64,000 nucleotides of DNA, taken from positions 372,001 to 436,000 of the forward strand of contig NZ_UWFN01000285.1 of assembly GCF_900602065.1 (NCBI RefSeq), written 5' to 3'. The position numbers and the translations under genes are program-made. This stretch comes from Pseudomonas viridiflava (lineage in GTDB: Bacteria; Pseudomonadota; Gammaproteobacteria; Pseudomonadales; Pseudomonadaceae). Of the stretch, positions 9,468-17,838 are shown in pieces; positions within the stretch are counted from its first letter, which is position 1; each line of letters starts with the position of its first letter. The notes beneath the pieces were generated by a model. It worked only from the letters and a program-made list of their open reading frames with translations. It did no database searches and was not told the origin of the DNA.

Positions 9468-9935
9468 TCACCCCTCCCCGCGCAGCGCCTTCAGCTTCGC
9501 TGCTACACCGGCTGCGGTCTGTTCGCCCAGCAACTGCTCACGCATTTTGCCCTTGTCGTCGATGATGTACGTCACCGGCAAGGCTTCGCTGGGTGGCAGG
9601 TCGTATTGCGCGGCCGGGTCCTGGGCCAAAACCGTGAACTTGATCCCCAAGGCATTGCTGGCGGTTTTCAGTTCGTCGCCCTGCAAGTTATCGAAATTAA
9701 CCCCCAGCACCGTGACCTTCTGGTCTTTGAGTTCCTCGGACAAGTGGTTGAGCTCGGGGATCTCAACCCGGCAAGGGCCGCACCACTCAGCCCAGTAATT
9801 GATCACCAGCCAATGCTTGTCGATACGCTCGCTGGCAACTTTCTGGCCGTTCTGGTCGGTCCCCAGATCCACACCGCAACCTGTCAGCAACACGCTGCCG
9901 ACCAGTGCCACTACTGCCGCCCATCGCCTCGCCAT
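9468..9935 (-). CDS. TlpA-like thioredoxin-fold lipoprotein
   Basis: Periplasmic membrane-anchored thiol-disulfide protein of 155 residues. The start MARRWAAVV at 9935 has GAGGA seven bases upstream and gives a clean lipoprotein signal with LLTGC; two ATGs further upstream lack this. The active site is WAEWCGPCRVEIPEL, followed by NFDNLQGDELKTASNAL and the cis-proline region SEALPVTYIIDDKGK. The family reduces disulfides, for example in cytochrome c maturation; the target here is not known. It is divergent from arsC. Confidence 0.9.
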   Translation of the reverse strand: MARRWAAVVALVGSVLLTGCGVDLGTDQNGQKVASERIDKHWLVINYWAEWCGPCRVEIPELNHLSEELKDQKVTVLGVNFDNLQGDELKTASNALGIKFTVLAQDPAAQYDLPPSEALPVTYIIDDKGKMREQLLGEQTAAGVAAKLKALRGEG

Positions 9936-10050
9936 GTTGTTCCTCACTGTCATCAAATGCTCAAGGCTGCGACCGATTACCACTCGGTGTTTAGCCGCTG
10001 CCGTCTGATGGGTAGAATAGCCGCCACCTTACGCAAGATGCGACCTTCAA

Positions 10051-10404
10051 ATGACCGATCTGACGCTTTATCACAACCCGCGCTGCTCCAAATCACGCGG
10101 CGCGCTGGAACTGCTGCAAGCCCGCGGCCTGAACCCGTCCATCGTGCTGTACCTGGAAACCCCGCCCGACGCCGGGCAATTGCGCGATTTGCTGAGCAAG
10201 CTGGGCATCGGCGCCCGTCAACTGCTGCGCACCGGTGAGGATGATTACAAAGCCCTTAACCTGGCAGACCAAAGCCTGAGTGACGACGCACTGATCGCAG
10301 CCATGGCTGCCCATCCAAAACTCATCGAGCGACCGATCCTGGTGGCAGGTGACAAGGCCGTGATCGGCCGTCCACCGGAAAACGTCCTGGAGCTTTTGCC
10401 ATGA
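10051..10404 (+). CDS. arsC: arsenate reductase, glutaredoxin-dependent (ArsC/Spx fold)
   Basis: A 117-residue ArsC-family protein. The active cysteine lies in YHNPRCSKSRGALELL, and the substrate-binding arginine region is HPKLIERPILVAGDKAVIG. It is first of a three-gene run whose members overlap by four and eight bases (arsC, wrbA, DUF2069). The absence of arsB or arsR suggests a housekeeping ArsC-like role rather than a dedicated arsenic operon. Confidence 0.92.
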   Translation: MTDLTLYHNPRCSKSRGALELLQARGLNPSIVLYLETPPDAGQLRDLLSKLGIGARQLLRTGEDDYKALNLADQSLSDDALIAAMAAHPKLIERPILVAGDKAVIGRPPENVLELLP

Positions 10405-11006
10405 GCACGCCCTACATTCTGGTTCTGTTCTACAGCCGCAACGGCTCGACCAGCGAAATGGCCCGGCAGATTGCCCGCGGTATCGAGCTGGGCGGTATGG
10501 AAGCGCGTCTGCGTACTGTGCCAGCCATCTCGACCGAATGCGAAGCCGTGGCGCCAAGCATCCCGGAAAGTGGTGCGCTGTACGCCACACTTGATGACTT
10601 GAAGAACTGCGCGGGTCTGGCCCTGGGCAGCCCGACGCGTTTCGGCAATATGGCTGCGCCGCTCAAATACTTCCTTGATGGCACCAGCAACCTGTGGCTG
10701 ACCGGCGCACTGGTGGGCAAACCGGCCAGCGTGTTCACCTCCACCGCCAGCCTGCACGGCGGCCAGGAAACCACCCTGATGTCGATGCTACTGCCGCTGC
10801 TGCACCACGGCATGCTGATCACCGGCCTGCCTTACAGCGAGTCGGCACTGGTGGAAACCAGCGGCGGCGGTACACCATACGGCGCGAGCCACCACGCCGG
10901 GCCGGACGGCAAGCGTCCGCTGGACCCGCACGAAACCCAGCTGTGTCGCGCACTCGGTCAGCGTCTGGCGAAAACCGCCCTGCTGCTGGACCCGTCACGT
11001 GGCTAA
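10401..11006 (+). CDS. wrbA: NAD(P)H:quinone oxidoreductase WrbA
   Basis: FMN-dependent flavodoxin-like quinone reductase of 201 residues that makes two-electron reductions of quinones. The FMN phosphate loop is LVLFYSRNGSTSEMARQIA, followed by GLALGSPTRFGNMAAPLKYF and the STASLHGGQETTLMSMLLPL motif typical of WrbA. The ATG overlaps the arsC stop (ATGA). Confidence 0.93.
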   Translation: MSTPYILVLFYSRNGSTSEMARQIARGIELGGMEARLRTVPAISTECEAVAPSIPESGALYATLDDLKNCAGLALGSPTRFGNMAAPLKYFLDGTSNLWLTGALVGKPASVFTSTASLHGGQETTLMSMLLPLLHHGMLITGLPYSESALVETSGGGTPYGASHHAGPDGKRPLDPHETQLCRALGQRLAKTALLLDPSRG

Positions 11007-11415
11007 GAAGCCCAAAATCCTGCCTGCGCTGGAGTGGCTTGAACCGCGAGTAAAAATCAGCCGCCTGATCAGCCTGACCAGTTTTTTCGGGCTGATCGCG
11101 CTGCTGAGCATTTATTACCTGTGGATTGCCGACCTGCATGGCGCAAGGCCCTGGGTGATTCTGCTGATCGAACTGGTGCCGCTGCTGTTGTTTGCACCGG
11201 GAATCATCAGCCGTAGCCCACGCGCGTATTCGTGGCTGTGTTTTGTGGTCAATCTGTACTTCATCAAAGGTGCGCTGGCCGCGTTCGATCCCAACCGCGC
11301 ACTGTTCGGCGTGCTGGAAATGCTTGCCAGCCTGGCCGTATTCGTCAGCGCCCTGCTGTACATCAGATGGACTTTTCAGCGAAACCGCAAACTTGCGGGC
11401 GAAGGCCAAGTCTGA
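10999..11415 (+). CDS. DUF2069 inner-membrane protein
   Basis: A 138-residue membrane protein of the DUF2069 family, function unknown. The GTG start at 10999 overlaps the wrbA stop by eight bases. Four hydrophobic segments are visible, near residues 20-42, 50-68, 78-96 and 103-123. The C-terminus is charged (RWTFQRNRKLAGEGQ) and likely cytoplasmic. Coupling to wrbA is strong, but no functional link is established. Confidence 0.85.
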   Translation: MAKKPKILPALEWLEPRVKISRLISLTSFFGLIALLSIYYLWIADLHGARPWVILLIELVPLLLFAPGIISRSPRAYSWLCFVVNLYFIKGALAAFDPNRALFGVLEMLASLAVFVSALLYIRWTFQRNRKLAGEGQV

Positions 11416-11444
11416 GGCTGTACGCATCATTTTCTGGAGCAGTA

Positions 11445-12116
11445 ATGCACGACTACAAATGGCTGAATGAGTACTGCCTGAACCGCTTCGGCTCGGCTAA
11501 AGCCCTCGAATCACATTTGCCAACACCCAAAACCACTAAACAACTGCAAGCCATCAGCGATGACCGTTATCTGTCGACCATGGCCCTGCGGGTCTTTCGT
11601 GCGGGTTTGAAGCACAGTCTGGTGGACGCCAAATGGCCGTCTTTCGAAGAGGTGTTTTACCGTTTCGATCCGGAGAAAGTCGTGCTCATGGGCGCCGACC
11701 ACCTTGAGCGGCTGATGCAGGACGCGCGAATCATTCGCCACCTGGGCAAGCTCAAAAGCGTGCCGCGTAACGCCCAACTGGTGCTGGACATCGAAAAGGA
11801 ACACGGCAGCTTCGGCAACTTCATCGCGCAATGGCCAGTAGATGACATCACCGGGCTCTGGCAGTACCTGGCCAAACACGGCAACCAGATGGGCGGGCTG
11901 TCTGCGCCACGATTTCTGCGCATGGTTGGCAAAGACACCTTTATCCCCACCTGGGATGTGGTGGCCGCGCTCAACGCACAGAAGATCGTCGACAAAGTGC
12001 CTACCAGCAAACGCGATCAGGCCATCGTCCAGCAAGTGTTCAACCAATGGCAAAGCGAAAGCGGCAGGCCGTTGTGCCAGCTGTCAACGATGCTGGCGTT
12101 TACGGTGAATCACTGA
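11445..12116 (+). CDS. DNA-3-methyladenine glycosylase I-like protein
   Basis: A 223-residue protein resembling the TagI (methyladenine glycosylase) family of base-excision repair enzymes. The start MHDYKWLNEYCLNRFGSAKA has TGGAG nine bases upstream. Family-like segments are MALRVFRAGLKHSLVDAKWPSFEEVF and LMQDARIIRHLGKLKSVPRNA. The classic zinc-binding N-terminal cysteine pattern of E. coli Tag is not obvious, so it may be a divergent glycosylase; substrate uncertain. It ends just before a REP hairpin. Confidence 0.75.
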   Translation: MHDYKWLNEYCLNRFGSAKALESHLPTPKTTKQLQAISDDRYLSTMALRVFRAGLKHSLVDAKWPSFEEVFYRFDPEKVVLMGADHLERLMQDARIIRHLGKLKSVPRNAQLVLDIEKEHGSFGNFIAQWPVDDITGLWQYLAKHGNQMGGLSAPRFLRMVGKDTFIPTWDVVAALNAQKIVDKVPTSKRDQAIVQQVFNQWQSESGRPLCQLSTMLAFTVNH

Positions 12117-12128
12117 GTCTACTAAATC

Positions 12129-12201
12129 TGTAGGAGCTGCCGAAGGCTGCGAATCGCGGAGTATCAGCCAATGCGCTTCGCAGCCTGCGGCAGCTCCTAC
12201 A
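12129..12201. repeat. REP hairpin, 'tgtaggagctgccgaaggctgcga' class
   Basis: Inverted repeat with arms of about 25 bases, between the convergent glycosylase and ttcA genes. The same class recurs at 13945 and 23417. Confidence 0.8.
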
Positions 12202-12211
12202 GAAACCGTCT

Positions 12212-13036
12212 TTAGATATTCACCACATTCACAAACCGCGACGCAGCGGTTTCGTCGATGCGCAGGTTGGTGAAGTCAAACAGATTACGGTCGGCCAACT
12301 GCGACGGAATGACATTCTGCAGGCTGCGGAAAATGCTGTCGGTACGGCCCGGTGTCTTGCGCTCCCACTCCTGAAGCATGTCCTTGACCACCTGACGCTG
12401 CAGGTTTTCCTGAGAACCACAGAGGTTGCACGGGATGATCGGGAAATTCTTGAAGTCGGAATAAGCCTGAATGTCCTTCTCATGGCAGTACGCGAGCGGC
12501 CGGATCACTACGTTGCGGCCATCGTCAGCGCGCAGCTTCGGCGGCATGGCTTTTAGTGAGCCGTTGAAGAACATGTTGAGAAAGAATGTCTCAACGATGT
12601 CATCACGGTGATGACCCAGCGCCATCTTGGTCGCGCCGATCTCGTCAGCAAAGGTATACAGCGTGCCGCGACGCAGACGCGAGCACAGCGAACAGGTGGT
12701 CTTGCCTTCCGGAATGAGCTCCTTGACCACCGAGTAGGTGTCTTTCTCGACGATGTGATACTCGATACCCAGCGTCTCCAGATAGGCAGGCAGCACATGC
12801 TCGGGGAAGCCCGGCTGTTTCTGATCCATGTTCACCGCGACGATATCGAACTTGATCGGCGCGACCTTCTGCAGATGCATCAGCACATCGAGCATGGTGT
12901 AGCTGTCTTTACCGCCGGACAGGCAAACCATGACCTTGTCACCCTCTTCAATCATGTTGAAGTCGGCAACGGCTTCCCCCGCCAGGCGACGCAAGCGTTT
13001 CTGCAGTTTGTTCTGATTGACTGAAAGGGTGCCCAT
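12212..13036 (-). CDS. ttcA: tRNA 2-thiocytidine(32) synthetase TtcA
   Basis: Iron-sulfur PP-loop ATPase of 274 residues that thiolates cytidine 32 in some tRNAs. The PP-loop is VCLSGGKDSYTMLDVL. The conserved CxxC for the 4Fe-4S cluster is CSLCSRLRRGTLY, and a second pair is CNLCGSQ. LGHHRDDIVETFFLNMFFNG is family-typical. The start MGTLSVNQNKLQKRLRRL fits known family members. Confidence 0.95.
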   Translation of the reverse strand: MGTLSVNQNKLQKRLRRLAGEAVADFNMIEEGDKVMVCLSGGKDSYTMLDVLMHLQKVAPIKFDIVAVNMDQKQPGFPEHVLPAYLETLGIEYHIVEKDTYSVVKELIPEGKTTCSLCSRLRRGTLYTFADEIGATKMALGHHRDDIVETFFLNMFFNGSLKAMPPKLRADDGRNVVIRPLAYCHEKDIQAYSDFKNFPIIPCNLCGSQENLQRQVVKDMLQEWERKTPGRTDSIFRSLQNVIPSQLADRNLFDFTNLRIDETAASRFVNVVNI

Positions 13037-13221
13037 GGCGCTGGTATCCGGTTGCGATGACGAGAAGACGGGATGAAAGGGCCGGTATTTTACGCATAAT
13101 TCCCGTGTCGCTGAAGCCTGTTACGTTGTTGCGTCGGGCTATAAGCAAGGTGCTGGACATGCCCAATGACTCTAAAGCCAACGTCTGCGCTTCCTATACT
13201 CCTACTGAGCTGGCATCAAAA

Positions 13222-13290
13222 GGCAGGAGCGAACTTGTTCGCGAGGCGTCCGAGTTGTCACACCGCCTCGTCAGGAAGTCAGCTCCTACC
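13222..13290. repeat. degenerate REP hairpin
   Basis: Imperfect inverted repeat (ggcaggagcgaacttgttcgcgagg ... cctcgtcaggaagtcagctcctacc) upstream of the Yip1-family gene. The left half matches the 'gaacttgttcgcga' class also seen near 30450. Confidence 0.5.
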
Positions 13291-13326
13291 AGAACGCGCT
13301 ACAGCTGACAGGAAGGAGTAATCCAA

Positions 13327-13929
13327 ATGATCCACCACGTCTGGGGACTGTTCACACATCCCGACCGGGAATGGCAAGAGATCCGTGGCGAAAAAGAAGA
13401 AAGTATCGGCCACATGTACCTCACGCATACGCTGATCCTGGCGGCGATCCCCGCAGTTTCGGCTTACATCGGCACGACGCAGATGGGTTGGGTCATTGGT
13501 GACAGAGCCCCCGTCATGCTGACCCACGAGAGTGCGATCTGGATGACGATCATGTCGTACATCGCCATGCTCGCCGGTGTTGCAATCATGGGCGGCTTCA
13601 TTCACTGGATGGCCCGCACCTACGACGCCACACCCAGCCTGGCGCGCTGTATCGCTTTTGCGACTTACACCGCGACGCCATTATTCATCGGCGGGCTGGC
13701 AGCGCTTTATCCACACCTGTGGCTGGGCATGCTGGTGGGCACCGCCGCCATCTGTTACACGGTTTACCTGCTCTATGTCGGCGTCCCCGCGTTCATGAAG
13801 GTCCCCGCCGACGAAGGCTTCATGTTCTCCAGCTCGATTCTGGCGGTGGGCCTGGTGGTACTCGTGGCAATCATGGCCTTCACCGTGGTGCTGTGGGGCA
13901 TCGGTGTCGGGCCGGAATACACAAACTGA
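13327..13929 (+). CDS. Yip1-family inner-membrane protein
   Basis: A 200-residue integral membrane protein of the Yip1 domain family. The start is preceded by GGAAGGAG. It begins with the characteristic short cytoplasmic segment HHVWGLFTHPDREWQEIRGE. Five hydrophobic stretches follow, near residues 33-48, 73-92, 110-127, 132-152 and 168-195. Its bacterial function is unknown. Confidence 0.85.
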   Translation: MIHHVWGLFTHPDREWQEIRGEKEESIGHMYLTHTLILAAIPAVSAYIGTTQMGWVIGDRAPVMLTHESAIWMTIMSYIAMLAGVAIMGGFIHWMARTYDATPSLARCIAFATYTATPLFIGGLAALYPHLWLGMLVGTAAICYTVYLLYVGVPAFMKVPADEGFMFSSSILAVGLVVLVAIMAFTVVLWGIGVGPEYTN

Positions 13930-13944
13930 TGCGGCACATCTCTC

Positions 13945-14016
13945 TGTAGGAGCTGCCGAAGGCTGCGAATCGGTGTGTCATGTAAAACCGCTTCGCAGCC
14001 TTCGGCAGCTCCTACA
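13945..14016. repeat. REP hairpin, 'tgtaggagctgccgaaggctgcga' class
   Basis: Near-perfect inverted repeat with 25-base arms and a loop of about 20 bases, between the Yip1-family gene and the SprT-like gene. Confidence 0.8.
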
Positions 14017-14113
14017 AAGGTATCTGTTACGCCATAACGACCATTCGGCAGCTTGAGTTTTCGATACCCCGGCCTTATACGGCATACTCGGCGTCTCTGG
14101 AGACCGATGAAGC

Positions 14114-14608
14114 ATGCCTGAGCAACTCAACACCCGCGTCGAAACCTGTTACCAACAAGCCGAAGCCTTTTTCAAACGCCCTTTCAAACGCCCGGTTGTC
14201 AGCCTCAAGCTGCGCGGCCAGAAAGCCGGTGTCGCGCATTTGCATGAGAACATGCTGCGCTTCAACCCTCAGCTGTACCGGGAAAACAGCGAAGATTTCC
14301 TGCGCCAGACCGTCGCTCACGAAGTCGCGCACCTGATTGCCCACCAATTGTTCGGCGACCGCATCCAGCCTCATGGCGAGGAGTGGCAGTTGATCATGCG
14401 TGGTGTCTACGAGTTGCCGCCCAACCGTTGCCACACCTACGCTATCAAACGCCGCACCGTGACCCGTTACATCTACCGCTGCCCCTGCCCGGAAAGCGAC
14501 TTCCCGTTTTCGCCACAACGCCACCAGATGGTCCGCAAAGGCCGCCGCTACCTGTGCCGAAGCTGCCGGGAAACACTGGTATTCAGTGGCGAAACACGGG
14601 TGGAGTGA
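14114..14608 (+). CDS. SprT family zinc metallopeptidase-like protein
   Basis: A 164-residue SprT-like protein. The zinc motif is HEVAH, in DFLRQTVAHEVAHLIAHQLF, with a further histidine at QPHGEEWQLIMRG. The C-terminus has a zinc-ribbon-like set (CPCPESDF ... CRSCRETL). Eukaryotic SprT-domain proteases (SPRTN) cut DNA-protein crosslinks; the bacterial role is less clear. The start MPEQLNTRVETCYQQAEAFF fits the family. Confidence 0.9.
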   Translation: MPEQLNTRVETCYQQAEAFFKRPFKRPVVSLKLRGQKAGVAHLHENMLRFNPQLYRENSEDFLRQTVAHEVAHLIAHQLFGDRIQPHGEEWQLIMRGVYELPPNRCHTYAIKRRTVTRYIYRCPCPESDFPFSPQRHQMVRKGRRYLCRSCRETLVFSGETRVE

Positions 14609-14642
14609 GGCATCGCACTCCAACCCGGAACGAACTACAACG

Positions 14643-14730
14643 GTAGGAGCGAATTCATTCGCGAAGGCGATCTTTCAGGCGACGAACATGTACCGCCTGC
14701 CCCATCTCTCGCGAATGAGTTCGCCCCTGG
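14643..14730. repeat. REP-type hairpin, 'gaattcattcgcga' class
   Basis: Imperfect inverted repeat (gtaggagcgaattcattcgcga ... tcgcgaatgagttcgcccc) between convergent genes. It belongs to the same class as the repeats at 6992 and 21560. Confidence 0.7.
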
Positions 14731-14746
14731 CGGGACTTCATTGCAC

Positions 14747-15928
14747 TCATAGAGTGGCGCCGGTTTCGCGCATCGCGCCGATCTGCTCTTCGCTATAGCC
14801 GAGCTCCGCGAGCACCTGCTGACCATCTGCGCCCAGCCGTGCGCCGATGTGGCGGGGAGCCGCCAACCCTTCGGAAAACTTCAGCGGGCAGGCGATTTGC
14901 GCTTGTAAGGTGCCATCCTCCCTCGGCACCTGAGTCACCACCTGCCGGGCCTGTAACTGTGGATGCTCGACGGCCTGAGACAGACTCAATACCGGCTCGA
15001 CACACGCATCAATCTGCGCAAAACACGCCTGGAGGTCCTCAAAGCTGCGTTTTTCAAACTCCATCCGCAGTTCATTCTTCAAACTGGCCTGAACCTCAGG
15101 GCGGGCCGACAACCCCTGGCTCGCAAGCTCGGGACGTCCCAACGCGGCACATAACGCCTGCATGAACACAGGCTCAAGGCTGCCCACTGAAAACCAGCGC
15201 CCGTCGCGACTGCGGTAATAGTCATAGAAACTGCCGCCATTCAGCATCTGCGCCTCACGATGCGGCTCCACGCCACACGCCAGATACCCTGCCCCGGCCA
15301 TGGCATTCAAGCTGAACGCGCAGTCGGTCATGCTCACGTCAACATACTGGCCGCGCCCGGTCTGTTGCCGGGCTACCACTGCCGCCAACAGGCCAATCAC
15401 CCCATGCAGCGAACCGCCCGCCACATCCGCTGCCTGAAAGCCCAGCGGCAACGGGCCACCGTCCGTACGCCCGGTGTGGCTGGCAATGCCCGACACTGCC
15501 AGGTAGTTGATGTCATGCCCGGCCCGCTCCCGATAAGGTCCGGTTTGCCCATAGCCGGTGATCGCGACATAGATCAGCCGAGGATTGAGTGCCTTGAGCA
15601 CTTCATAGCCAATGCCCAGGCGCTCCATGACACCGGGCCGAAACTGCTCCAGCACAATGTCGTACTCCAGCACCAGACGCTTGATCACCTCCACTGCGAC
15701 TGGCTGCTTGAGGTCCAGCGCAAGGCTGCGCTTATTGCGGTTCAGGTACGCATGGCTGGCTGATGTGCCCTGATCATGGGGCGGTAACTGACGCAACAGG
15801 TCCATGCGCCCGGGTGATTCAATGCGCAACACCTCGGCGCCCATGTCCGCCAGCAGCAACGACGCAAACGGGCCAGGCAACAACGTCGAGAAATCCAGCA
15901 CTTTAAGAGACGACAACGGGCCTTGCAT
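14747..15928 (-). CDS. CaiB/BaiF CoA-transferase family protein (alpha-methylacyl-CoA racemase-like)
   Basis: Class III CoA-transferase-fold protein of 393 residues. The ATG at 15928 has GGAGGT just upstream; the frame extends 90 bases further but without family sequence. Family stretches are SLKVLDFSTLLPGPFASLLLADMGAEVLRIE (residues 6-36) and the catalytic-type GHDINYLAVSG. This arrangement resembles alpha-methylacyl-CoA racemase more than formyl-CoA transferase. The substrate is unknown. A dctA terminator separates it from dctA. Confidence 0.85.
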   Translation of the reverse strand: MQGPLSSLKVLDFSTLLPGPFASLLLADMGAEVLRIESPGRMDLLRQLPPHDQGTSASHAYLNRNKRSLALDLKQPVAVEVIKRLVLEYDIVLEQFRPGVMERLGIGYEVLKALNPRLIYVAITGYGQTGPYRERAGHDINYLAVSGIASHTGRTDGGPLPLGFQAADVAGGSLHGVIGLLAAVVARQQTGRGQYVDVSMTDCAFSLNAMAGAGYLACGVEPHREAQMLNGGSFYDYYRSRDGRWFSVGSLEPVFMQALCAALGRPELASQGLSARPEVQASLKNELRMEFEKRSFEDLQACFAQIDACVEPVLSLSQAVEHPQLQARQVVTQVPREDGTLQAQIACPLKFSEGLAAPRHIGARLGADGQQVLAELGYSEEQIGAMRETGATL

Positions 15929-15987
15929 GGGACCTCCATAACAGGATCGAATCATGCCTTGAGCGTAGCCAAGCAAATCGCAGCCAT

Positions 15988-16015
15988 AAAAAAACCCATC
16001 CGAAGATGGGTTTTT
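15988..16015 (-). terminator. intrinsic terminator of dctA
   Basis: Stem aaaaacccatc / gatgggttttt with the loop cgaa, followed by a T run when read on the minus strand. It lies 19 bases past the dctA stop. Confidence 0.85.
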
Positions 16016-16033
16016 CAATAACGCGGGCTGTTG

Positions 16034-17392
16034 TTAAACAGGTTTACGCGTCGGGATCGGGCGGGTCACTGGCTCTTCAGCCAGCTCGGCAACACCCAGA
16101 TCATCTACTGGAGCGGTGTTGTCGATACCACGACCACCGGAAGCCAGCTCGGTTTGCAGCTTGTCGGTATCCAGCTCGCCAACCCACTTGGCAACCACGA
16201 CGGTGGCTACAGCGTTACCAACCAGGTTGGTCAGTGCGCGGGCTTCGGACATGAAGCGGTCGATACCCAGGATCAGCGCCAGACCGGCAACCGGCAGGTG
16301 GCCAACAGCCGACAGGGTTGCAGCCAGTACGATAAAGCCACTACCGGTCACGCCAGCAGCACCTTTGGACGACAGCAGCAGAACCAGCAGCAGGGTGATC
16401 TGGTGGGTGATGTCCATGTGGGTGTTGGTCGCCTGAGCGATGAACACGGCCGCCATGGTCAGGTAGATCGAAGTACCGTCCAGATTGAACGAGTAGCCAG
16501 TCGGGATCACCAGACCTACTACTGATTTCTGTGCACCCAGACGCTCCATTTTGATCAGCATGCGAGGCAGTGCCGATTCCGAAGAGGAAGTACCCAGTAC
16601 GATCAACAGCTCTTCACGGATGTAGCGGATCAGTTTCAGAACGCTGAAGCCGTGAGCGCGGCAGATGCCACCCAGCACGATCAGAACGAACGCTACGCAA
16701 GTGATGTAGAAGCAGATCATCAACTGGCCGAGCTGCACCAGCGAGCTCACACCGTAAGCACCGATGGTGAACGCCATGGCGCCGAAAGCACCGATTGGCG
16801 CGAGCTTCATGATCATGTTGATGATGTTGAACATCACGTGGGCAAAGCGATCGATGAAGTCCAGAACCGGCTTGCCGTAAGCACCCAGGCGGTGCAGCGC
16901 GAAGCCGAAGATCACCGAGAACATCAGCACTTGCAGGATATCGCCGTTAGCGAATGCACCCACGATGGTGTTCGGAATCACGTTGAGGATGAAGCCGACG
17001 ACGCTCTGATCCTTACTCGCGGTGACATAAGCCGCGATCTTGGAAGCATCCAGCGTGCTTACGTCGATGTTCATGCCGGCACCCGGCTGAACAACGTTGA
17101 CCACAACCAGACCGATCAGCAGGGCAATAGTCGATACGATTTCGAAGTACAGCAGCGCGTAGCCGCCAGTCTTGCCTACCGACTTCATGTTCTGCATGCC
17201 AGCGATACCGCTAACAACCGTACAGAAGATGATCGGGGCAATGACCATTTTGATCAGTTTGATGAACCCGTCGCCCAGCGGCTTGAGGGCCTTGCCGGTG
17301 TCAGGATAGAAGTGGCCGATAAGAATACCGATCACGATGGCTACGATGACCTGGAAGTACAGCGATTTATACAGGGGCTGACGAGTCGTCAT
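16034..17392 (-). CDS. dctA: C4-dicarboxylate transporter DctA
   Basis: Proton/sodium-coupled uptake of succinate, fumarate and malate by a DAACS-family carrier of 452 residues. Hallmarks are the serine-rich hairpin LGTSSSESALPRML, TGYSFNLDGTSIYLTMAAVFIAQA, SSKGAAGVTGSGFIVLAATL and the C-terminal SEARALTNLVGNAVATVVVAKW. Eight to ten hydrophobic segments are present. Upstream lie a sigma-54 promoter at 17520-17534 and paired palindromes at 17612-17666, so control by a DctB/DctD-like two-component system is likely. No dctBD genes are in the window. Confidence 0.95.
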   Translation of the reverse strand: MTTRQPLYKSLYFQVIVAIVIGILIGHFYPDTGKALKPLGDGFIKLIKMVIAPIIFCTVVSGIAGMQNMKSVGKTGGYALLYFEIVSTIALLIGLVVVNVVQPGAGMNIDVSTLDASKIAAYVTASKDQSVVGFILNVIPNTIVGAFANGDILQVLMFSVIFGFALHRLGAYGKPVLDFIDRFAHVMFNIINMIMKLAPIGAFGAMAFTIGAYGVSSLVQLGQLMICFYITCVAFVLIVLGGICRAHGFSVLKLIRYIREELLIVLGTSSSESALPRMLIKMERLGAQKSVVGLVIPTGYSFNLDGTSIYLTMAAVFIAQATNTHMDITHQITLLLVLLLSSKGAAGVTGSGFIVLAATLSAVGHLPVAGLALILGIDRFMSEARALTNLVGNAVATVVVAKWVGELDTDKLQTELASGGRGIDNTAPVDDLGVAELAEEPVTRPIPTRKPV

Positions 17393-17519
17393 GGAAAGAT
17401 CCTCAAGAGCACCAGCGCCATCAAGTCATGTGATGAACGCGGTACCTAACGAGCTAACCCTCCTGCAACTGGAGGGATTTGTTTTGTCGAGCTGCACGGG
17501 CAGACCTCTCACACGTATC

Positions 17520-17534
17520 GCAAGGCTCATGCCA
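17520..17534 (-). promoter_or_regulatory. sigma-54 (-24/-12) promoter for dctA
   Basis: The minus strand reads TGGCATGAGCCTTGC. The GG and GC elements are 12 bp apart, the spacing sigma-54 requires. Transcription would start near 17508, about 115 bases before the dctA ATG. dctA promoters in pseudomonads and rhizobia are known to be RpoN-dependent. Confidence 0.82.
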
Positions 17535-17611
17535 CTTTTGCGAAAAACACTGAAACGTATGTAAACCGGTGTGTTGGAGTTTAGCTGCGGTTTGGAGAAC
17601 CGCTCAAAGGT

Positions 17612-17666
17612 GGCGGATTTCCGCCGATTGACGGAAGAAAATCATCAGGAGTGGCGGGTATCCGCC
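17612..17666. promoter_or_regulatory. tandem palindromic activator sites upstream of dctA (DctD-like UAS)
   Basis: Two similar 14-bp palindromes, GGCGGATTTCCGCC (17612-17625) and GGCGGGTATCCGCC (17653-17666), have centres 41 bp apart, about four helical turns. They lie 80-145 bp upstream of the sigma-54 promoter, where an NtrC-family enhancer protein binds. A weaker related pair, gcggtt / aaccgc, lies near 17587-17602. Confidence 0.7.
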
Positions 17667-17726
17667 GACATAGCCAGCAAAATGCCACCCACTGTTAAAG
17701 GCCAATACGCTTATGGCGGGGGCGAC

Positions 17727-17818
17727 CTGTTGGAGCGAGGCTTGCCCGCGAATCAGTCGATGAGGTCGGTGGAGAAGACCGCGTCATCACTCTTCGCGGG
17801 CAAGCCTCGCTCCAACAG
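17727..17818. repeat. REP hairpin, 'gttggagcgaggcttgcccgcgaa' class
   Basis: Inverted repeat with arms of about 25 bases, downstream of phoQ and upstream of the dctA control region. Confidence 0.8.
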
Positions 17819-17838
17819 TCCCACGCGCAGCAGCGGGC

